Program-made: the position numbers and the translations under genes | In this document: piece after piece, positions 37,331 to 52,500 of the stretch | Position numbering within the stretch: the first letter of the stretch is position 1 | How the letters are laid out: every line of letters begins with the position of its first letter | Source: Onchocerca lupi | Taxonomy: Eukaryota > Nematoda > Chromadorea > Rhabditida > Onchocercidae | Reading direction: 5' to 3' | Assembly (NCBI GenBank): GCA_028564675.1 | Contig: JAOVVO010000242.1 | Coordinates: forward strand, 1-64,000 | Length of the DNA stretch: 64,000 nt | The notes under the pieces: model-generated | What the model was told of the DNA's origin: nothing | The model's input: only the letters and a program-made list of their open reading frames with translations | Databases searched by the model: none

Positions 37331-39738
37331 TATAATAAAGAGATGAGAATGATTGAAAATTATTGATCTAAATATTGATTGATTTCACATTTCCCTTTTT
37401 CTTTTTTTTTTTCTAGTAATTTGAATAAGTTAATTTTATAGATATTATTCAAAATATTATTCATTTTTTGTTATTCTTCTCTAACTATTACTGTTCATAA
37501 TGCAAATATTAAAAATAAAGCTAATACTCAATAATAATTATGTTTTCATCTAATGCATATTTGTATACAAAGATTATTCATAATTCACAGTTAATAAATC
37601 AATTTAATTTCTATTAATCAGAATATAATTATCAATATTTGAAGAGTCAAGCATATTTAGCATTTCAATAATTAAGCATTAAGAGAAATCTATTTAAATT
37701 TAGTAAAAATTGATTGGGAGAGAAAAAAGTAAACAAACAAACAATCAAAAAAAAAAAAAATTAATGATGAAACAAACGAAATTTAAGAAAATGGTAATAA
37801 TAAATTTTATATGAAACATAACGAAAATGAAATACGGAACAAAATAAGCGAGAAAAAACAAATCAAATAAATCAAATCAAAAATTACATAAATTAATTCA
37901 TTCAATCTTTTTATACTAAAATTTTATTTTCTTCTATTGCTTTCTAATTTTAAAATTATTACATTTAACTTTTCTTGCCATCAATTTCCACCCCCTTCTT
38001 CAAATTTTTACCGTATTTATTTAATTTAAATTGAAAAAATAATTGATTAACCAATTTGAAGTCATTATGCAAGAAAATTTCTTCTCTGATGACAATCATT
38101 ACATAAGCCTAATTCACGCTTGAGCCAAAAAAAAAGAAAAAATAAAAGAAAAAAAAGTGAAAATTTAACAAAATGAAATGAAATGCTTCAAATAGATGAA
38201 AAATAGATGAAATAATTAAAATAGATGAAATAATCTGATAATTGCTATGCATACTAATCAATACATATTTGTTTGATATTCTGTAATGTTAATCAGAACT
38301 TAAAAAATAAAACTAACAGTTAAAAAGTTTGAAATGATTATGACGATGACGAAATGATTATGACGAAAAGTGGAGTTTTTTTTTTTTTTTGAAAGAAATT
38401 TAATTTAATAAATGCAATAAAAAATTTTCAATTACAAATTTCATTGAACAATCATTCAATCAATTTTCTTTTATGTGCAATAAATATGCAAATCAAACAT
38501 TTCATTGCAAATCTGCTTAGCATGCTTAATAAAAAGTTTGCAATCATATTTTATTCATCTTTTTAAGTGATTAAATAAATATTGTATGAAAACGTGCATA
38601 ATTGAAAAACTGGAATATAATTTGATAAATTTTTTAATTATTCATTGTTAAATTTCGATAAAAAATTCTATCGTAAAATTGTTAAAAATAAAAGCAATTC
38701 ATGCATTTTTATAATATAATGCTTATAACAACTATTAGCATTATTTAATGATGTATTTATTTCATTTTCTTATTTACTTCATTTATTTTTTTCAAACTTC
38801 TAAATCATTTGTTTTTGGAATTATAATCTCTTGATAGCATCCAAATAAATGTTTATTTCTAACTTTCTCATGTTTTGTTGTTTATTTTTACATGAATAAT
38901 TAGCTTAGTCTAAATTCAGAAATTGATTAATTTATCTGCGATAATTTGTAGATAAACAAAAAAAAGGAAGAAATAATGGTTACAAGCACTAGAATTTTTA
39001 ATAGATAGTCTAATTATCATAATATTTCGACATAATATTCTTAAATTTTATTTTTAAATTACAGCTTTCCTTTTTTTCTGACGATTCCTGCTGATAGCAA
39101 TGATTTATTTGTTAGCTGTTGGAAAAACTTGAAATAAAACTTTAAATTTTGAAAAAAATTTCCACTTCGAAACTGAATATGATTTTCGAAATAACGAGAA
39201 AAAAAAATTGCCAAAAAAGTAAACCAATAAGACAAAGTCACCAATTAAAATAGGCATAAAAAATTTCTAGATTAAATAAATAAATTAAATATCAATGCAG
39301 AGTGAATATCTAGTTTATAGATTTTAGGTAATTAAATCTTTCTCATGAATTGATAATTTTGATAACTGAACCGAAATGAAAAACGAATCGCTTTATTAAC
39401 ATGCTTCATTTAAAAGAAATAAATTAGAATGAAATTTCCATATTTGCAATTTTTAAAGTTTAAAATAAGAGTCTAAAGTTTAAAAGTTAGATTTACTATT
39501 ATCTGAATATAGCAACAAATAACAGCAGTAGTGCATTAACCTTAATTAATCCAATTAATTAATATCATCTTTAGGTTTTAACTAACTTTCAATTAGCGAC
39601 AATTGTAAGTGAAAAAGACAAGTTAAAATATGCTATAGATTTATTTTAAAAAAAATATTTCATAAATTTCGCCATTTTTATAATTGCTTTTTTCTTCCAT
39701 GCATGATAATTTTCATTATCTTCATTATCACCACTTTT

Positions 39739-39793
39739 TCGTCATAACAAATTAAATGATTTTTTTTCGTCATATCAAATTAAATGATTTTTT
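39739..39793. repeat. Two-copy 28-bp tandem repeat
   Basis: CGTCATAACAAATTAAATGA followed by a T run is repeated once, 28 bp later, with one base changed. Non-coding. Confidence 0.85.
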
Positions 39794-41892
39794 ATTAAAC
39801 GATTTCTTTATCTTTCTCAAAAATGCAAATTTCTGCGATTGATCATGTTGAGAATAATTGGTAATAGCATTCCGTAAGCTGAATTGTTTTAAAATTATTT
39901 TGAAATCTTAGATCAATCGTGATTAATGAAGGAATGTGAAGGGAAGAGGAGAAAGAGATATATACTCGTAAATCGTTAAATAAATTACACTATTAATTTA
40001 ACTACTTGTTATTAAATAATAAAGTCAACAAATGAGCTAAGAAGCTTTTGTTGTTCATAAGGATTACAATAACAATGAGAAATTGTAACTTCGATACAAA
40101 AACTGAGAAATTATCATAATCATAGTATATGCAAAAATATAAGCAAAAAAGATGAAAATTTGAGTAATTATTTAAAAAATTGGAATATTTGATTTCTTTA
40201 TTATAAAAACTATAAAAATTTAATAATAATCTATTTAAAATATTTCATGTTTATTTTGATTTAAATAAGAAATCAGAAAAAAATATTGAAATTTGAAAAA
40301 AAAAAAAAAAACATGGGAATGTATATCGCTATACATGATAAAAAGTACGATAGTCGTTGACACTAAGCGAGCATGGAAAATCCATTAATATCATGTAGTA
40401 ATGATAAATGATAGATTCATCAACTAATTTCTGACAATAGCTAAGATTGATTGATCAGGTATTTTTAATTAATCAAACACTTCTAGCTCTTTCCAATTCA
40501 ATTTTATCCAGGAATTAATTAATAAACCATTTCAAGATATTGCATTTTCTCATCGATTTGTAATGTATATTAGCTTTGAAAAACATAATTTATATAATCT
40601 TAATTTAAAATTTTAAGAATTGAAATCAAACAAACACATTTTTTGGTTACTGAAAGCAATAGCAAAACTTTGTGCATATCTGCGAATTTCTTCAAAACAA
40701 GTTTCTCGAAAATTTTTTCCAAATTTTTTTCTTCGACTTCATTGTTACAGACAACGAAAATTTATAACATAGCGATTATTTCGTCCAACTTACTTTTTCT
40801 CAAGTCATTTATTTTCAATTCCAAACATTAAAATGATCTCATTGACTGAATCCATTTTTCAACTCCAAAGATAGAATCTATCATGTATATCATATCATGC
40901 TATGAAGTTCAAACTACCAACTCTTCAATTGATGAATGAATGAATAAAAATTAGGACGAAAATGGTTTTTATCGTGACCTTCTTGCTCGTGATCCTATCA
41001 TGATAAACGATAAACGAAACTTGGATAATTCCAGTTGTAGCGGAAAATAGATCCGAATTGTTCAAATTTTCACTTTATATTCAAAATAAAAAAAAAAAAA
41101 AAAAAAAAAAAGGCAAATACAAACAGTATGACAATAATGAAAACTTTGCAGAATGACAATAAATAAAGTGACATTGAAGAAAGGCGAACAAACGAAGTGA
41201 TTTTAACTGAAAGAATTTGACTTCGAAAGGAATTCCCGTAGAAAATTGATAAATATAACAGAACTTTTTAGGGAAATTTTAAACAAGAAATTTTAGACAA
41301 ACAGTTCTTTCATGGAAACATTCACAATATTATTGTAAATGATGAAATCTTGCAGTATTCTAATTGAAAATGAAAAATTTTTCCCTACTCTTACTTCCTT
41401 CTCCAGAAACCAACAGTTTAGAGTAATCGGTTCGATTTTTGTTTAAAGTCATCCACTGCTGTTCCTTTATAAATACAAAACTAACTTCAAAAATAAGACT
41501 ATTTCAAATTTATAAGCTTATCAATTATTTCCAAAATTTTGCTCAGAACTAATTTAAAAATAATTTTTACCAGTTTTCTGCGCAAATTTGGGATAAATTT
41601 TCGGGAATCATTTCTTTGCTCAAATATTTAGCACTATATAGCGCAGTGATCTAAAAATTTTATAACCGAATTTGAAATGGCTAACAATCTAAAATATTTC
41701 AAACAAAATTAAAAAGTTCTGTCAAACCACCTAATCTGATTTTGAAATTAAAAAATTTTCAAATAGAATAAAATTGCAATAAAAATTTCTCCACTCGAAA
41801 ACTTGAAAGTGATTTCGAAGATAATTGCAGATATTGAAAGAATTTTTTGTGATTGAAAAACAATTCATCTGAGGATTATAATCATTTCAGGA

Positions 41893-44800
41893 CTATGAAT
41901 CATTTTTCTCTACTTGAGGACTACTATCTATTGGTGCCGCTTCTGAAGATTCATTAGCAGGATTATCCTCGATACATGATCTGAAAAAATTAAATTTAAA
42001 AATTTTTTCAGTTTTTTCTCAAATCAAAATCCCTAAACTTTGATATCTTTAATTTTATGGGAACGATATGAAGCTAAATTTAAAATAGAAAAAAAAAAAG
42101 ATCGGAAACTCTCAAATTTCTATCTATGTATTTTATTTACGTGATTTAGAAGCAAGGAATGTAAGGGAAACAATATAAGTAATATAAATAATTTTTTTCC
42201 AGATCAAAACTGATCAAAAAAAATTCGATTTGACACTCAAAACTATACGAACTTTCTTAAAATTTTTATATTTCTTGCCGTTCACGGAAGCTAACTTCAA
42301 TTACAAACACTTACGCATTTGCTTCCTGAGAGTGTTGTGCAAGCAATTTACCAGAACTTATTGCACTACGCTTTCTAGGTAGTATTCGAATCGATGGTAA
42401 TTGTTCCTTGCTCACAAGCATTGCACTAATATTCTCGATGCCCTTCTGTATATCATTAAGTTGCGATGCTACAAAAAGTAATAAATTAGGCTAATTAGTT
42501 ACGATGAAAAAGTAAAAAATATAAGTTTATGATGTAGAAATAGAATGGAACTTATAAAGTTGAAAATTGAACAAGAAATATTTTAATATGAACATAATAA
42601 GAATTCAAAATGTTGGAAAATTTGAAGCTTCAAACGTGAAACAGATTTTGTAAACATCTAGACATGATGTGTCTTAAGCATTTTCAAGCAGTACAAAAAT
42701 ATCAAGTAATAGCTTACAATTAATACGATTTTGATATGAAATACGATCCATACTATTTTGCCGGTCAATGACAGTTTGCAATTTTAGAAGCAAGTCGGAC
42801 GTTACATCCTGCATCATTCCATGCATTTCATCCATCTGTAAAAACGAAATACTTTGATAATGAAAGCAATTTGGAAAAAAATAAATTTAGAATATGGTCA
42901 AATTATAACATATATTCAACCAATCAACTACTGTGATTTTTGTCTCAAAAACATTTGGACCTTTAAGAATACAGCGGGAATTCATTCATTAAAATGTGAT
43001 TGATCGTTCAAATTAAATGCTTAAATAAAAATCATAAATGAACTGCTACTGTTTATGCAACAAAACTAGAAGAAATGCTCAATTTAATTGTTTACCGCTC
43101 AATTCCATAGTAACATACACAAGTATTAAAACAATCCGAGATGTTTCGAAAAATTTATGATGCCAATTAACGAAGCATTTCTCAAATGATACCACTTTTT
43201 TTAACTAATAAATTACATAAACAAATTACCAAAATAATGTCTCGTCATTCTCTATTATTTATATAATAAAAATGCAAATTTTCGTTGTTTTTTGCTAAAC
43301 AATGCTATTCTTCATCGACTGATTTGAATTTGCATTTAAATAGGCGCGTGTTTCCACATAAATATATCTACTTTTTTTACGTCTCCGTAAGGAAAAACAT
43401 GATTCCCGTCAAAATGCTCCGATTCATAGATAAACGACAAAGACCAATGCAGTAACAGCAACTGTTCGGAGTTTCAGGGATTCCAATTCGACAGTTTAAA
43501 GCGATACAACAGTAGCAACAATCCGTCAATTCAGTTCAGCAATTTTCTTCTGTAGCAGCGACAAAAAAAAAAAAGAATAATCTAGTGATTAATTTGCCTG
43601 GATGTTCTCTGATAATTATTTGTTACGAAGAGTCACTTTTTCATCAGTTAATAAAATTTTTCTCAATAAGGTTCGTCTTTGTCACATAAGACACAAAAAA
43701 CCTTCCCACACTTATTGCTGACCTAGCCGAATCACAATAGCAAGAATCAATTTCAAATCTAACCCAGACTACAAACCAAATTATAAACCACTAGATTTTT
43801 TCCCTAACATTAAAAATGTGCGCTTTTTCTTTTCTTTTTTTTTTTTGCCTAACCTGATTTTTTTTGCTTAACCTACAGCAACGTGTGTATATAAAAAGCA
43901 CATAAAAATATGCGTGTATTCGAATGCAACACTGTATCAAAATCTCAAAGTAATAAATTTAGAACTTTTTGGAGATTTGAGATTTCAATAAACGAACATT
44001 TACATTTTTATTTATATAAACTATCGAATCGATCGCGCTCGGCATGGCTGGTCCAGCTGGTTTATATAAATAACAATTTAAATGCTAATGTAATAATTAT
44101 TTCATATCGGTTTCATCAGCGGATAAAGTTAAGTTGACATTCAATGAGTTCCTCTTGTCGCATTCAGCTTAATAATTTATACATTTTCTAATCTCAGATT
44201 CAGTGATGTTCTCCGATGAAATTATGTTGTATATTGGATCCAAAATCTGGAAATATCCTAAGCTACTTTTATCGAAAGTAAAAATTAAACTTAGTAACTA
44301 ACCTTCCTTTCGATCACACGAACCCTTTCTTCAACTGGCTCCGGAATTTTGAAGAAACGTGGTAAAACATATGAACGTAATAAATGCCAACTAGCATATG
44401 AAAAACCCGTGATAATCATCGTGTATTTCGTCATTCGCAACAAAGTATCGATTACCGATGATCTAGTTGAAAAATCAAACGATGAACCAGGCGTGTTTGT
44501 ATGCTGCACCGCCATATTATTTATATACTATAAGTAAAGATTGATTGATTATATGAATGAAATCAAATCAATGCACAAATATTTCAGTCAAATAGAAAAT
44601 TAAACACTCAAAACTTAAATGTATAAAAAAATTCCTAATAAATAATGTGGAGAGATAACTGATTATACCATCTACAACATAACTATCAATATTAATGCTA
44701 CAATATCGATAGATCTATTTTGTTTCTACCACCGCCGCCCAAATAGAATATCTAATGACATAACTTTATCAATGGCGCCATATTATTGACCAAAAGAAAT

Positions 44801-45283
44801 ATTCCACCAAAAAAAAGGGAGAATAACAGAAAAAAAATTTTCAGCTCTTTGAACAATTACATAATTAATAGTAACTATTATTTTTAGTTTCTCGTTGATA
44901 AATTTCGATACCTAATTTTATGGTGTAGAACTAAATATCCTTTACTATCATATCAAATCAAAAATTTTCAACATAAAACAGAAAATTATTTAGGGATTCA
45001 AATGAAATTTAGCTTAGTTTTCGAAACTACCTACCCACATGTCTTGCTGTAATTGTAATCCCTTCATTGCTTCATTAATTTCATCTTCTCGTAAACCTTT
45101 TTGAAGCAGAAACTGTTTTTGTTGCACTAACGGTGTTTGCTGAATTTTTGGTATCATCATGAAACGCCGTGCCATATCTACCATTTCAGATCGAATCATT
45201 TCAGCAGGTTCCATCTTATTTTCCGTCATATTGGCATCTTTTTCGCCAAAAGTTTCGCCTTTTTGGTCATCAGTCATCAACAT
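41893..45283 (-). CDS. PEX14: Peroxisomal docking protein PEX14, 5 exons, 277 aa
   Basis: Exons: 45283-45035, 44527-44303, 42835-42718, 42468-42315, 41980-41893 (834 bp, phases consistent). PEX14 is the membrane docking partner for the import receptor PEX5 and builds the pore for matrix proteins. The N-terminal domain at about residues 28-77 shows the family pattern: MVDMARRFMMIPKIQQTPL, then FLLQKGLREDEINEAM. A hydrophobic stretch follows at about 117-139 (TMIITGFSYASWHLL), then a coiled-coil stretch (about 147-210, starting VEERVRVIERK) and an acidic, Ser-rich tail. The length is close to other invertebrate PEX14 proteins. The start has two nearby Met codons (residues 1 and 3), and no strong acceptor lies right before it, so the exact start is less sure. 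It is the last gene in a run of minus-strand genes. Intron 2 is long (1467 bp) and less AT-rich than its surroundings. Confidence 0.9.
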
Positions 45284-45859
45284 ATGCCAAAAAGCTTTGA
45301 AGAATTACTAGTACAAGATAAATATACATGGAATATTACAATTAACAAGGAAGATTTATGTGGCATCACTTTTAGAAGGTTCAAAGAAATTAGCTTATCC
45401 GACTTAATGTTAACAATCTCCATATCTAAATTAAAAAAACAAAAATTTACCACCTGAAGGAACAACTTAAGAAATTCCTTCTTGCAATCTATTTGTACCA
45501 ATCATCTTTAAAAGCTACGAAAGAGTAGTTTAAGCAAATAAAAATAGATTTCTGCATAAAACTATTTTGAAACTTATGCTATGAGCCTATGATAAACAAT
45601 GATAAAAAAAAAAGGTAATTGTGATAATCGCGTGATGCCAATAGATTGACGAAAAACATTCAAAGCAAGGAAATGAGTAAAAATGAATGAATTTAACCTT
45701 AATTATAAGGAATAAATAAATCTGTCAGAAAAGCAGCGAGTCTTTTATTTTCATAACAATATACAATCTCCATTCAACTTGAAAATAATCTTTCTTATAA
45801 ATACATATGAACATAGAAAAAAAAGAAGCAAAGCTCCATCTTAAAAAGCATATTATTTA

Positions 45860-45896
<37 letters not shown>

Positions 45897-46535
45897 AGTT
45901 TTTTCAAATTATTACTGTTCTCATAGTTTTTTTTAATGATCCAATACATAAGTTTTGAATTATTAGTAGAAATATTTTAAAGAATGAAACATGCAAGAAA
46001 TAGAGCTTCCTAATGTTATGCACAGTTCAAACGTATTCGATGCTACGAATATAAAATGAAAGAAAAAAAAGCGACTTTTAAAAGATAAAAATAACTAGAA
46101 TAATTTTTTGACATTTGTTCTATAAAGAATGCTCATTAATAAATTAATCAAAAAATTAACATTACGCAGATAATTTTAAAAAACAATTTCTTAATTCTAT
46201 ATAGGCTACCGAAACTGCTGGTAATACCCACGTAATCTACCAGTAAAATAGGAGATTTAATTGAAGATAAGAAGATTCAACTTTTTTCTGCAGTGAAACG
46301 AAAGTATAAGCTTAGAACTGAATACGAGAAAAAGTTTTTCACCTGCATAAACTATATGAAGAGAATATAACTTTAAAAATTGAACTTTTCTACAAATTTT
46401 CTTCTGCTCAGGATTTTCAATAGAGAGCCAGAAATTACTAATTTATAATATTCATAATCATAATTGCATAAAGCACGTTTTTGATTTCTTAGCTTTATAA
46501 TAACTATCTATTTTAGCTAAATAACAGCAATCTAT
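45284..46535. other. Spacer between PEX14 and the four-unit gene, with a 35-base poly-A run
   Basis: This 1.25-kb spacer holds the 3' UTR of the four-unit gene and the 5' region of PEX14. An A run spans 45861-45895 (a T run on the gene strand). Open frames at 45137-45457 (+) and 45277-45501 (-) overlap the PEX14 first exon or its leader and show no domain. Confidence 0.6.
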
Positions 46536-49500
46536 TTATTCAAATGAACAACCAAATTCAATACTTAGGTATTGCTGGTGGACATTAGTTAAGCGCAATC
46601 GCACATCATCAGATATAACAAGGAAATCCAATGTTGTAAAATATTCATATCGCGCTAAAACACATTCTAACCGTGCGTGGATATACCTGAAATAAAAAAA
46701 CTGATTATCAATCTAAAAATTAATCTAAAAGCTGATATGTCTGTAATGCCGTCAACTTTCTGCGGCTTTCCATTTTACTCATAAAATCGATCTTTGCAGT
46801 AAATAAAATGAAAAAGAACTCATATATTTTGGGTCCTATTATTCTTTCTTCAGCTCAAAACAAAACTAAGAAGTAAGAATTAAAGCTACAAAGACCTAAA
46901 TCCTCTCTCCTACTTATAATTATAATTAATAATGCTGCTAAGACCTTACTATTATATATTGGAAAATCATTTCCCTAGGAAAATCCTGATTATTGATGCC
47001 ATAATTTCTTATCCTTTTTTATTACAAATTATATGTATTTAGAAAAAATTTTCTTTGGGAAATCCACTTATTCATGAATAATTAAGTTGACGTAGAACAT
47101 ATAAAATGGGAGGATCTCAGTCTATCGATAATAAAAAAACATACTTCTTTTGCATTTGTTGAGTGGAGTAAGTACAGGTTCGTTTGTTCCAGAAGCGTTC
47201 CACATGTTCTAAAACCAAATCTTCCGGCGGTTGCGGCTGCCGTGAAAAATCAACTCCACACGATGCGCATTGTATAATGCCTACATGTTGATCCAATAGA
47301 AAAACTACACTGAACGGTTCATCATTATGATACGGTCGCGTAAAGCGTCGTAAACTTGGAAGTGCCATACGATTCATCTGAAGATGACAAACTTCTACAG
47401 ACATTTTTCAAAAAAATTCTAAACAAACAAACAAATACAATTCAAGCTTTAAGTAAATTTTTCGAAGAAATCAAAAGAGCAGGCTTATATTCAAATATAA
47501 TTACCAATTCTTCATGTGTTAACGGGTAAGCGTCTTCAACTTCTTCATAATTACTATCCTCATATAAGGTGACACCTGACGGAGCGCCAACATAAGAACC
47601 TAATCGAGCTTGTTTCACAGCTACAAAGGCATCCTCCGGTTCCAGCGAGCCTCTTTCGTTCCTGAAATACCGATGAATAATTGTTAAACTATTATTCAGA
47701 TTATCAATATAACAGGCCGTCTTTTTAAGCTTTCAGCTTTTTGGAATATATATATATATATATATCACAATATTCCACAACTGAAAATTTAGTAGCAAAA
47801 AGCAATACGAATTATTCATATAGCAAAGTTAAGAAGAAAAGTACAACAAAAAACACATCAAACTTACAATCGTTTCATCTTTTCACGTTTCATTTCAGCA
47901 ATCAGACTTGGTTCTTTGCGCTGATAAACGGTAGTATTGCGTTTCGAATTACCATGTGGTATGGCCTCAACCACAGTATTTATACCAATATTATAAGAAA
48001 TTAACGCATACCTAAATTATTTTAAAAATTCGAAAAAAATAGAATGCATAGCTATGTTGGAATGATTAGCCACTTTCAGACTTCAATTTCAAATCTCGAA
48101 AAAATTAGCGAGTTTTACGAATGGTTTCAGCTCAGCTTTTCCCTATTTCTTTTTTCTGATTCTAAACAATATGTTTCAAAAGTAAGAATAAGTCCAAACT
48201 TCTTCCTCATCTCTTTCCACCTAATACCTTTTTCATTTCAACAAACTTCAACACATTTTGCAGTTGAAACTTGATTGGAAAAAATAAAAAAAGGAAAAAA
48301 AAACAGTTTGATTTTTCGGAAAAATGGCATTTAAAAGTCAGGAAAAAAGTATACAATTAACTGCTACTAGTTAATTATATACTTTAACAAAGTGTATAAT
48401 TAACTAGTAGTAAAATAAGGCAAATATTACGACAAACCTGGCATATCCTTCAGCAGTACAAGCCTGCCATATTATTTTTCGAACCATTCCATCAGGTATA
48501 CTGTTTGGATGAACATAAGTTTTCCGTACAACAGTAAAATAATGACCTCCTTCAAGGCAACGTTGTCTGTCATGAGTAAAATAAAACTTTCGAAGAGTCA
48601 TCCGTCGACCGTGTGTTGTATTCCACTGTCCTGAAATATTCAGAAACTTTGACTACCTCTTGAATCTTGATATTGAGAATTTTCAAAGTATCTTTACCCA
48701 ATTTCAAATGGTAAAAAAGTGATCCAGAAAATTTCCAGAAATAATCAACAAACCTAAATTATCAACGCTGAGATCACTTATTGCTACTTTTTCCGTATCA
48801 ATTAGAAATGTCATTTGCAATGGATAAGCAGTGCGTTCACGCAATACTGCTATATGTGGAACTGTATCGCATACTGGAAGATCAGTACTAAAAATAAAAA
48901 CAAATAATGGCAAGGGATTATTCTAATTAGATATTAATGGATACGATTAAATACTAATTAATAAGATTTGCAAATTCATTAATCCTGGTTCCTTCTCATT
49001 TGTTTCTTGAAAATGATCTAACTGAAAGCAATTAATAAGAGTTCAAAAATACATAAAGTGATGGCAAATGGCTACGTTATTTTATGATATCCATCTTATG
49101 AACTATTAAAAATGAGATTTGCTCATAACTCTAAAAGAATTCCTTAGAATTTGAAAATTAGTCAAAGCAAGGAAAATACAGATAAAAAGAAAACATACTG
49201 GTCTGGCTCAAGCAAGGTATCCAATGGTAAATCATTAACATTATTGATAAATTGTTTCAAGAACACGGGACTTTTCGTCACTCGAGCAATTTCGTGGTTC
49301 ACTTCGCTTAACAAAAATATGAGATAGCCCATTATTTTTATATTTTAAGAAAATTTAAGTTTTCTTCCGGTAAATAACATTTAACATGTTATTTACTATT
49401 TTCTTTTAATGAACCTTTCCACAAGCATAGTTAGTGATTTATATTGTAAGTTATTTTAATATGACAGAAAATATTTCACTTTTGGTCATATATTGTTTCA

Positions 49501-52500
49501 TCAGAAAGAATCGATGCTCGTTGAATTCGCTGTTCCGATGCTATCTGCTGTTGGATTCTTTTAATTGTAACAACGGCATCACGCTCGATTTTATATGTCA
49601 CCAACATGTATCTATGAAAACATTTCGCTTGATCTATTATTATGAGGGAAAGCTGAATTAAGAAAAATAAATTTAAAAGAAAAAAGAAGTTTGAGATCAA
49701 TAGTAAATACAATTTCCATTTACCTGCTATAAGTACCATCAGCCTCTTTGATGAGCCAAACAACTTTTCGCACAGCACTGGGTGGTGACGAATAGGGATG
49801 CACATATTTCTTCTTGATGACGCAGTAAGCATATCCTTTAGTACCACATCTACTATTATTTGTGTCATAACAATATTTACTCAAAGTTACGCGATTACCC
49901 CGTGATGTGTTCCATGCACCTGGAATTAATAGAACAGTGCTTATTTTTTGCCTTCTCAGCAAATTAAGTTATTACAATTTTTTTACTTATTTACTTGTTA
50001 TTTGAACAATTTTAATTTGATCTTCTATCCATAGCACTATTCACCTAATTATTTGCATTATCATAAATGAATGTGTCAAGACATACCTAACCCATCCCAA
50101 TTCCATTCTACATATGGAATCTGCGAAGTATCGACGATGAATGACATCTGTACACCTTCACCAATCAATCGAATCTGAGGCACCGAATTGTTTACTGGTG
50201 CTATATCAGGTGTTCTACAATAATAGATATTATAACTCGACCTATATTATAAGTCAAACCAATGGCCAATTTTCAGTCAATTATTTTTATAACATTTCTA
50301 TCTTTTATACAGAGAAAAAAAAGAGCTCAACCTTGAGCTCTTTTGTTTTTCATTCTCAAACTTTATATATATTGCGAAAATCATGCACATCCGTCTCACA
50401 TCAACACTAATATCTTAAATGGAATCTAACCATACTCATACTAAATGCAAAATATGTTTCAAAAAGATAAAAAACTAACATTTCCCGTCGTCGAAGCAAA
50501 GTAAGTGGTAATTCAGTAATAGCATTAATATATATACAACTAAATGGTATACTTGTTGTAACCAAATTTATTCGATGAGCCATTTCGCTAAAATTATTTT
50601 ATAGAAAATTTCGACACGAATTCAGAAAAAAAAATTAAACAGGACAGAGTTAATGCTGTCTCAGATATGCCTCCTACTATTCTGGATTGTAATCAGAATG
50701 AATCTAGATATTTTCCCGAATTTTCAAACTGGAACCACAATATTTCATAAAATCCAATTCCACTTTGTCAGAAAATATTGGAAAACACTGCATTATGGGA
50801 AAAATATTTTTTGAGTAACTTGTAAATTTTCTAATAAATTTCCTCAATATCCTATATGTTTGCTAATGAAAATCTGTAAAAAGATGTACCTATCGGATAT
50901 AAGAGTGTCCTGAATAGCAGGACTGCAGGCTTCTTGCGGACTATTACCATCAACATCTACCTCGGAGTTCTCCGAAACATCATCTGCCTCCACATCCACC
51001 TGAATCATATAGTTTGCATAAATTCAGTGAAAAGATAACTTCAGCATTAGCCCCATCATAACATCATTTTATCAATCTTCATGCCCTCTATTTCCTAGAA
51101 ATGTGAAAATTAGAAATTTAGAAAGATATGGAAATGCCTGAAGTTTTAAGCAACTTACTTCATTACCTACTTCAAAATCTGGTTCTTGTAACACAATATT
51201 TCCCGAAGTACTTGCCGTATCTGTAAGAACTGCATCTTCCTGCTTGTTATTGGATAGACGTTTTTTTACTTCACTTGGACATGTACGAATATAACTTTTC
51301 TGATTAGTACGTGAATTACCATGAGGTATTTGCATAACGTGAGCATCTGCTTCGATATAGTATGAAACCAACGAATAACTGAAATTACTGGCCAAAATTA
51401 TTGTTCCATTTTGAAATAAAACTTGAAAATAGTTGTTTTCCGAGCAAACATAAAAAATGAAGAAAACTAACTACCATACTTCTTTATCAAATCATGATAC
51501 TTGATTTTTATAAATAAAATAAAAAAAATCCCTCCAGTACAAAAAGTATCGATTCGATAAGTGACGTTTCAGTCATGAAATTCATATTTTTGTTCTTTGT
51601 CAAATAATGTTAATTAACAAGCAATACTCACCGACAATATTCATCACCTTTTTTGATCAACCAAATCACTTTTCGTATTGAATTATTTGGAATACAGTGG
51701 GGATGCAAGTAACGTCGTCGAATCACACAATATTCCTGTTCTATTCTGTCTGATTTACTTTTTGCTCGGTAGTAGAATTTACGGACACTCATCCGACGTC
51801 CATCTTTAGCATTCCATTGACCTAGAAACGAGGAATTTGAAACTCCTTTATACTAAAATTCATATATCATTATGGACAGTAATCTTAATTATAGCCGCTT
51901 ATGCCAAGCTGTGCTATTTTTTTACGAGTATGAAAAAATTATATGGAATTATACCGAAAATGAAAGTGCTAATTTCCAGTCCGAAATTTTGATGAATTTC
52001 TTTTTTGTTGTTTGATATATTTGAAAGCAAATTAATTACCAAGGTTATCGGCGCTAATATCTGACACGGGGAAACATTTCGTATCAATTAAAAAACTGAG
52101 ACAAGCTGCTGCTCCATAAAGATTGATTTTAGGAACATACGTACATACAGGTATCGATGCATCTAACCTGAAATCGTACTTGCATACATCAAATTAGACA
52201 TAACTCGGAACAGATTATATGTTGATTAAGCGAAATTCCAATTTATTTCTAAATGAGAATTTTAAAGAAAAGAATGAAATAGAAACCGATGCCATCCAAA
52301 AACCACATAAAAGAGAGAGAATTATAAGCACTTACTCATCATCTTGTATCAGTAATTCCAATGGTGCATCTGCCAATGTTCCAACAAATTTCTGCATGAA
52401 TACTGGTGCATCTGTGATCATGCAGAGTCCCCTAAAAATGAACAAACTACTGTTACTAGTAAAGCCTATATTTAAATATAATATATTTTTAATATAGTTA

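Larger units (their letters stand above)
31552..41892. other. 10.3-kb AT-rich gene desert
   Basis: No supported gene on either strand. The short open frames here (for example 34319-34565 on both strands, 36761-36988, 40643-40831) are low-complexity and lack splice signals. The region lies upstream of the acid phosphatase and downstream of PEX14. It has degenerate tandem repeats (about 35190-35470 and 36860-37330), a two-copy 28-bp repeat (39739-39793) and many A/T runs, including 24 A at about 41088-41111. It may hold distant regulatory DNA or unseen non-coding RNA, but nothing can be shown. Confidence 0.5.

Noticed and set aside
43910..44137. 75-codon plus-strand frame after a TATA-like sequence
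   Set aside because: Lies in a PEX14 intron, antisense, with no recognisable domain; the TATA-like motif is common in this composition.
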